Assembly (NCBI RefSeq): GCF_000218685.1
Contig: NW_006763292.1
Coordinates: 1,695,685 to 1,759,684 of the forward strand
Length of the DNA stretch: 64,000 nt
Direction: 5' to 3'
Source: Serpula lacrymans var. lacrymans S7.9
Lineage: Eukaryota; Basidiomycota; Agaricomycetes; Boletales; Serpulaceae
The notes beneath the pieces are model-generated. The model did no database searches. It was not told the DNA's origin and saw nothing but the letters and a program-made list of their open reading frames with translations. This document shows, in pieces, positions 58,700 through 64,000 of the stretch (positions within the stretch are counted from its first letter, which is position 1; every line of letters starts with the position of its first letter). Made by a program: the position numbers and the translations under genes.

Positions 58700-59140
58700 C
58701 TAGTCCAAATACAATAGTTCCATGGCCTTACCAATGGACTGGTTGTATTGGACCACCTGGTCAAACGAGGGAGGGAGGGGAGTAGTTCCAATCTGGAACA
58801 AATGTGTCCCAGACAGTGTGTGGTAAGTGTAGCTGTAGCAAAGACAATGGACAAAGGATAAATGTACCCAAGTGAATGGGACAGCAATGTACATAGGCAA
58901 CACAAGGGGATGAACCTTCTCCAGCTCAAAAACTACCCACCCACGCTCCAACCAGGCAAGACAAGCGACCAATAATTTGATAGTATACAATGGAAGATCA
59001 ACATCATGAAGATGGACCTGTTGCCCAATTTGGACCAGCAGCCGGGGCTTTGCTGATATCGGAGCAAGGAAGAGGAGTAGGAGGAGGGTGGAGATGACAA
59101 GGAAGTAGACTAGAATAGGTAGCCAGAAATGACTGTCTGG
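58700..59140 (-). pseudogene. truncated copy of the LTR-encoded protein
   Basis: The minus-strand frame matches the left-copy protein from the DxHFWxPIL segment to the same stop (MELLYLD against MELSDLD). The initiator ATG and the residues after it are deleted, and a block between the hydrophobic helix and ISAKPR is missing. Substitutions elsewhere keep the frame open (LAWLERGWVVFELEKVHPL is identical), suggesting that protein coding mattered at least in the past. Confidence 0.5.
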
Positions 59141-59260
59141 TGGTGGGGCTAGGCAAAGGAAGGGGAGTAAGGGAGAACAACAAAAGTGAGGGCGCAATGT
59201 GTAGCCAGTGGCAACGCAAAAATTTGCCAAAATGCCAAAATGTGGAAAATACCGAATGGA

Positions 59261-59953
59261 TGTGAGGCAATGATAAACTATAACAAAAACGAAACCTGTC
59301 TCCTTCTGCACTTGCAGGGAGTAAGAGGTTCAATGAGCTTCAGGTCGACAGACGCTAGTAAATATAGCGAGTAGAGGACTTGGGAGGTAGGCTCAAGGGT
59401 TTCGGTTGAGGAGTAAAGCGGGTAAATTCAGTAATAGAAAACTAAGGAACTATACATGAATAGGTAAGGCTTTATATAGTGAACTGTTCATCCCTCAGAC
59501 CGAAAGGAGAGTAAATGAAAAGTGGTCTGAGGAATAAATTGTCCAATAAGAAAAAGAGAATAACTATTGTACGACTTTAGCTTGATTAATCAGCGGGTGA
59601 GAGAATTGTACTAATAATAGATGTTTGTTACGCATGTTCAGGAACTGTATCCTCATGATGAGGTACGATCCTGATCAAAGTGTTTATTAGTATATCCAGG
59701 CCTTAATGGGGCTTGGAGCTGGTTGGTGAGATGCCTACTATCAGTCCCTACCCATTGTGCTGGCTGGCTGGGAGTGATACCCAGTCTCTGATCTGTGATA
59801 TAAAGTGGTAACGGTGGTTAAGAAAGCCTGTGAGGGCTATGAGAAGTAAGATGGCAAATAATACCTCTAGTCCTAGAGCCAGAGGTGTAATGGGAAAAGT
59901 GTTCGAGAACCAAGACATAGAGAAGATAAGAAAATAATAAAATGGTCCTTACA
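59261..59953. mobile_element. 693-bp solo LTR inserted in the right 2-kb repeat
   Basis: Starts TGTGAGGC and ends CCTTACA (TG...CA with a short inverted TGTRAGG). It is flanked by ATGGA (59256-59260) and ACGGA (59954-59958), a 5-bp duplication with one transition. The left 2-kb repeat lacks it at the homologous site (CCATTTGG). No coding capacity is seen. TTTATATAG near 59,470 may be a TATA element on the minus strand. Confidence 0.75.
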
Positions 59954-60495
59954 ACGGAAAGCAAAGGTGAGCACAACTTGATTGCCTAATAGAGGTGGTA
60001 CTGATCAGCCACAAGTTTGAAAAAAGCAATATTGATTACTATTCCACATGGCACTGTGCCTGTGTGAATATTTGCTTCATTATTGACACCTGTCCATGCT
60101 ACCAATCAACTTTGGTGCATGACATTGGATGGCGCAGGGAATTAATGTGGCTTATAGGCACATTAAAGATGAACATGGGATCCAGATATTGTCTAATTGT
60201 GCTCAAGAGATTAGATTATTCGGCTTGAAGCTCTTCAAGCATTTGCAGAAGGACAACGTAGCCCCACCAAATTGGGGTCAGATCTCCACTTGGGGCAAGG
60301 ACTTTGTGAGGACACAGATAGCCCTTAACTTCTATGAACTTTGTCTCTGCAAGTCACACTGGAAGACCAATCACCTTGTTACTCAAATTTACCCCAATTG
60401 GTATAGATGTCACGTCCTAAGGATCAGGCTACCTCAACACAAGAACAAGGAGGAAGACTCTGATTGGATTAATGAGGAGGTTTTTGGTGAGGTTA

Positions 60496-60896
60496 TGTAA
60501 CAACCAAGAGTTAGTTACTCTGGCGCACACAAGAACACACTATAAAGAAGATGTTGAGGGAGTGGTTACCCCTTAAGCTGCAGAGAGTTTGTTGGTATAC
60601 AACAGGAGGACTCGCTGAGTCCTTCCCCATGTATTGCTCTTGTATATATACTAAAATACATGAGGTACTGTACAGTTGTAAATAAAGTTCAAAGTCCAAT
60701 GTCTAGCATGTGACCGGTCACATGATGAGTCTAGACACTGGTCAGGTGATATGTCACATGACTGGTCATGTGACTATGAAAAGTTGAAAATGTAAAGTAA
60801 AGTAAATGGTCACATGACTGGTCATGTGACTTGGAAAATAAAAGTAGAAGTACAAAAGTGAAGCATAAGTAGGTGCTGGTATGTCAATTGTAACAG
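60496..60896 (+). mobile_element. 401-bp solo LTR with E-box-like palindromes
   Basis: Starts TGTAACAACC and ends TTGTAACA (short inverted TGTWACA), flanked by perfect GGTTA duplications at 60491-60495 and 60897-60901. A TATA string (TGTATATATACT, about 60,642) and AATAAAG (about 60,682) suit plus-strand LTR transcription. Three long palindromic sites lie at 60707-60830. Confidence 0.82.
60707..60830. repeat. three CACATG-containing palindromes in the 401-bp LTR
   Basis: 60707-60724 is a perfect 18-bp palindrome (CATGTGACCGGTCACATG). 60753-60774 and 60809-60830 are two copies of a 22-bp near-palindrome made of GTCACATGAC and GGTCATGTGAC around a central T. Each holds two CACATG/CATGTG E-box-like cores. 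They lie downstream of the TATA string. Confidence 0.75.
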
Positions 60897-61068
60897 GTTA
60901 CAGAGATTGATTCTGCAATGTACATATTTTTCTTCTTCTAATGTACAGTACTAATAATGTATCTAGCGTTTCTATGCAACACAGCACTTCAAATAATGTT
61001 GCTTCTAGTTCATCATCAGTTTGCAAGTCCGTTGAGAAGACTACTACTAGTGGATCAGCAAAGTCTTG

Positions 61069-62914
61069 ACCTTTGAAAGCTCACACAGCATAGTAAGCCT
61101 ATTCATATATTCAGGTATAATATTTCCTGATATTGTTATAGTAACTACTATGGTACAGATTGGTTGAAGAAAAATCCAGGAGGTACCTGCAATGAACTTC
61201 AGCTGGCTTTCAAAATCTTGTCAAAGGAGAAAAAAGAAGTAAGTCAGTCTCTTTATTGTTTCGCTTAAATTGATGTCTTGTAGGAATATGAAGCAAAAGC
61301 ACTTGTTGGTTGGGACATATGTATCATTTTTTGTACTAATCATACTTATTATTATTCAGGCCTCTCAAAACCCTCTCCACAGGCTGCTAAAAAAGCTCCA
61401 AACACCAGCAAGAAGACATAGGTTTATGTGTTCTTTTTTCATTGGTTTTTTATGTTTGTTTAGTTTTGTACCTGTATTAGTTATATGCATGTGAATAGAA
61501 ATATATTGATAATCATATAAAACTGCCCTGAAACATGAGAACAACTACATCTATATAGGTATAAGGAAAACATTAGATTTGTTGTCAGAATCCTGCCATT
61601 TGTCTATATAAATCAATATATTCCATTTATTTCCATATACCTCAATACAACGCCAAAATATCAGGTGACCAAGTCATTTTTTTTTTTTGCTTTATATAGA
61701 TATATACATATTTCTATGGACTTATACAGATTGACTTTTCAATGGGCATCGGGATCCATGATGCGCATGACACTCTTATCTGACTAGAATGTGACTGGCA
61801 TGTGATGCATGTCACATGTCACATTTTGACAGGCGTAATGTTTGACTGATCAATCCATCAATGACGACTCAACAGAGCTTGAAGATGAACGGCTCTCAGC
61901 AAAGCTCTTGGGCTTTTTCTTCTTCACCGTTTCTTTTTCCACAATGTATTTGACACAATAGCAAGTATAATTGTTGGCCAAAGTAAGTTTTTATCTGCCT
62001 GTTTATATCTAGGTAATGGAATCCATTCAACAGTGACGCCTCAAGATGCCTTCCCACTATGCCCCCCCATACATCTGCCTGAGTTCCTTGATTTCCTCAG
62101 CACTGTTCTCATGAACCTTTTCTACCATCCGGTTAGCTTCAGTGTATATAGTCTTGACCATCTGTTCCTCCACTCCTGGCATTACACACATGCCATCTGC
62201 TGAGATTATTGCAAGATTGTCAAGCTCATTGATGCCCAGCAATATTAGCATAGGTTCTAAGGCAGTGTACCTTCCCTCAGGCTTGCGTTCATCAAGTTTA
62301 CAAAGCAACTCACTAATTGCGGGGTACTGGATAGAGTGTGTTCTTTTGTCAATGTGGTTGTTATACTGCACTGATTTGTTACATATTCTTCTGACTTAGC
62401 TTACCATTTCCTGGCAATTTTAGGATGTAAGTGGCCTGCTTTTGTGGCACGTTTATTTATCTTGCATTGTGCCAATTTCTGATATTACAATTGTTTGGTT
62501 TTAGCAACAAATGTACAGGTGACCAAAAGCTTACAATGGCATCCTTCCTTGCCTTCCTTTTCTGTTGTGCTCCAAGTTCATCATAGAGGACTGGACATTT
62601 AAGAGATGCTAGACCAGAGAAGATGTTTGGATGGAAGTTCTGGGGTGCTCTAATATATGGGGGACATGGTTGCCTATAATAGTAGGTGTCTTTGTACGCT
62701 AGCCCAGAGGTAACAAGCTATCTGGGAAGATGCAGGCCTGTTGTAGTGAGGCAGTTGTTGCAATCCTCTATATGTCTGCCATCCGTCAGCATTTGTGGGG
62801 CACCGAGATCAATATTATAGAATATCTGTTTGGTCCCACAAACAAAAATCCACGTATAGACATTGCTTCTGAGTTTAAAAAAGTTCACACACTTCTTTAT
62901 TCTCAACCACCATC
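61069..62914. other. repeat-derived and fragmentary sequence
   Basis: A short exon pair near 61,142-61,310 reads NYYGTDWLKKNPGGTCNELQ and LAFKILSKEKKEEYEAKALV with a GT-AG intron between, possibly from the same decayed gene family as the block upstream. A minus-strand frame at 62057-62371 (ALEPMLILLGINELDNLAII) has no recognised domain. TGTGACTGGCATGTGATGC near 61,790 is another cluster of CATGTG-type inverted motifs. No intact gene is supported. Confidence 0.35.
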
Positions 62915-64000
62915 ATGATGAAATCCCTCTCTCCTGCTCAAAAGAACCGGATTCTTAACCTCCTTGATGTGGTCAAACTGCTCACTTTATTGCCTCTACC
63001 ACTGGTGTCCATGTCTCTACCATCTCTAGACTTTGCTCCAAGGAGCGTTCTGAGCTTCAAAAGTCTGTTGGAGGTTGTCCATCTAAGCTTTCTCCTGCCA
63101 ATGTCCACTATGCCATGCATCTCATCTCCACTCGCAAGGCAGAAAATGCTGTCTAGATACCAAAGCTCTTACCAACATCATCAACCAACCTCTCTCCCCA
63201 AACACTGTCTGCCAGCACTTGAAAAAGACTGGCATGAAGGCTGTGGTCAAGCAGAAATGCCCTCTTCTCTCTGCCAAGCATTGTAAGGCTAGGTTGGAAT
63301 TTGCTTATGCTCACAAGGACTGGACTGTGGAGGATTGGAAGAAGGTTGTATGGTCTGATGAGACCAAAATCTATTGCCTGGGGTCAGATTATTAAGAACA
63401 AAGCTTGAAGGAAGTGTCTAACCACTTGCTGAGAGCAATCAGGGAATGGAACTAGAGTCCAATGTGAGTAACTATATTATTAGAGAGTATGACAGGTATA
63501 CAGTACCTAGAGTCCAATGTGAGTAACTAGAGAATAGGAAGCATTGGACTCTGCAGTACTGTCCGAAAGTTTTGTAAACAAAGGTAAACAAAGTAGCCAC
63601 AAAGGCGAAATAATAGAGAACACAATCAATAGTGAATGATAGAAGAATAGATAGAGAAAGGAATGAAAATATATAGGTAGCACAAAGGTGCAGAATCACC
63701 AAAACTAACACAGATGGACACAAATAGGTGTGGAAAAAGCCAGGTGAGGGGCTCAGTGATAGATTGGTACAGGGAACTGTTGAGTTTGGAGGATGTTCCA
63801 TGATGATCTGGGGCTGTATGACTTGGGAGGGAGTTGTGTATGCTGCTAGAATTAATGGTAGGATGGATGAAGACCTTTACCTTCAGATTTTGAAGGATGA
63901 GCTGCTGAACACCCTCCATTATCATGGTCTCAATGCTCCTGACATCAACTTTCAGCAAAACAATGACCCCAAGCATACCTGCAAAAAGGTCAAGGAGTGG
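62915..64000 (+). pseudogene. Tc1/mariner-type transposase, interrupted, runs off window
   Basis: MMKSLSPAQKNRILNLL opens the helix-turn-helix part. After one frameshift it continues AHFIASTTGVHVSTISRLCS, KERSELQKSVGGCPSKLSPA and HYAMHLISTRKAENAV. After a second shift come SPNTVCQHLKKTGMKAVVKQ, KARLEFAYAHKDWTVEDWK and VVWSDETKIYCLGSD with the first catalytic Asp. A 321-bp LTR (63390-63710) interrupts here. The frame then resumes VWKKPGEGLSDRLVQGTVEF, SMMIWGCMTWEGVVYAARIN and INFQQNNDPKHTCKKVKEW, which holds the second catalytic region (usually QQDNDPKH, here Asn for the first Asp). A TAG at 63725 replaces a likely Trp. The C-terminal catalytic residue lies beyond the window. Confidence 0.88.
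63390..63710 (-). mobile_element. 321-bp solo LTR inside the Tc1/mariner transposase
   Basis: Flanked by perfect CAGAT duplications (63385-63389 and 63711-63715). Removing the insert and one CAGAT restores GSD-GHK in the transposase. On the minus strand it starts TGTTAGTTTTGG and ends TTCTTAATA, so the expected final CA has become TA. It contains a direct repeat of AGAGTCCAATGTGAGTAACT at about 63,450 and 63,510. It shows no similarity to the 342-, 401- or 693-bp LTRs. Confidence 0.82.

Larger units (their letters stand above)
57735..60124 (-). mobile_element. 2-kb LTR-like repeat, right copy, inverted
   Basis: Reverse complement of the left copy: it starts (plus strand) TGTTGATGATGAGAAC and ends GGTGCATGACA. 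Similarity is high along its length, including TATA (58281-58290 on the opposite strand). It lacks the 311-bp tandem duplication but carries a 693-bp insertion (59261-59953). Without the insertion its length is about 1.7 kb because of several deletions. Its outer flank does not continue R2. Confidence 0.65.
60129..61068 (+). pseudogene. unrecognised gene interrupted by a solo LTR
   Basis: The first block, 60129-60495, reads MAQGINVAYRHIKDEHGIQI, LKLFKHLQKDNVAPPNWGQI, FYELCLCKSHWKTNHLVTQI and DWINEEVFGEV. A 401-bp LTR then intervenes. Removing it and one GGTTA restores the frame as GEV-TEIDSA, with a possible 51-bp intron, then VSMQHSTSNNVASSSSSVCK and a stop at 61066-61068. The downstream part is Ser/Thr-rich. 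No family is recognised. It begins 5 bp from the end of the 2-kb repeat, so its 5' end is probably missing. Confidence 0.4.

Noticed and set aside
53706..60124. The inverted 2-kb arms as terminal repeats of one foldback transposon with the DUF6532 gene as cargo
   Set aside because: No matching target duplication at the outer ends (AGCGA against TTGGA), and the R2 solo LTR has one half outside and one half inside the structure, which a single foldback insertion cannot produce.

Overview
This window is nuclear DNA from a filamentous basidiomycete, almost certainly an agaricomycete (mushroom-forming fungus). The evidence is intron-dense genes with 50-60 nt GT-AG introns (plus a few GC-AG), microexons, a FunK1-type kinase, a DUF6532 remnant, a tnp2/Plavaka-type CACTA transposon, and a cytoplasmic dynein heavy chain encoded only from the motor side, which matches the split dynein reported for agaricomycetes. 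All gene models were read by eye: splice sites were chosen so that reading frames and conserved motifs run through.

Positions 1-41,900 are gene-dense euchromatin. In order: three tandem NmrA-like NAD(P)-binding proteins (the first cut by the window edge); a DUF7702-type seven-helix membrane protein; LAS1 (rRNA-processing HEPN endonuclease); a SYLF-SH3 protein (Ysc84/Lsb3 type) with a 6-nt exon; two tandem PIF1-like helicases that both carry an N-terminal RNase H1 hybrid-binding (viroplasmin-like) domain; an Rgd1-type F-BAR RhoGAP; a proline-rich nuclear-looking protein; a glycerol-3-phosphatase-type HAD hydrolase; a secreted Ser/Thr-rich protein; homoserine kinase; dynein heavy chain motor part (dhc2 type, about 3,464 codons in 21 exons); SmE, divergent from dhc2; and the peroxisomal RING protein PEX10.

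Positions 43,000-64,000 are an accessory block of nested transposons. A FunK1 kinase gene with one frameshift is separated from its probable 5' end by a complete 7,093-bp CACTA element (13-bp perfect terminal inverted repeats, 3-bp TGA target duplication, phased AGTC subterminal arrays). Its transposase is broken by a 342-bp solo LTR and a frameshift. Further right, two 2-kb LTR-like repeats lie in inverted orientation around a decayed DUF6532 gene. The way a second copy of the 342-bp LTR is cut in two by them shows that the spacer has been inverted by recombination. Three more solo LTRs, each with a 5-bp target duplication (one with a single mismatch), sit in the right 2-kb repeat, in an uncharacterised gene, and in a Tc1/mariner transposase pseudogene that runs off the window end. 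Most premature stops in these remnants are explained by a C-to-T change on one strand (CAG, CGA, CAA to TAG, TGA, TAA, and TGG to TAG), suggesting cytosine deamination or a RIP-like process.

The left and right parts differ in character: the left holds single-copy housekeeping genes with intact frames, the right holds repeats, pseudogenes and clean insertion footprints that give a relative order of events.
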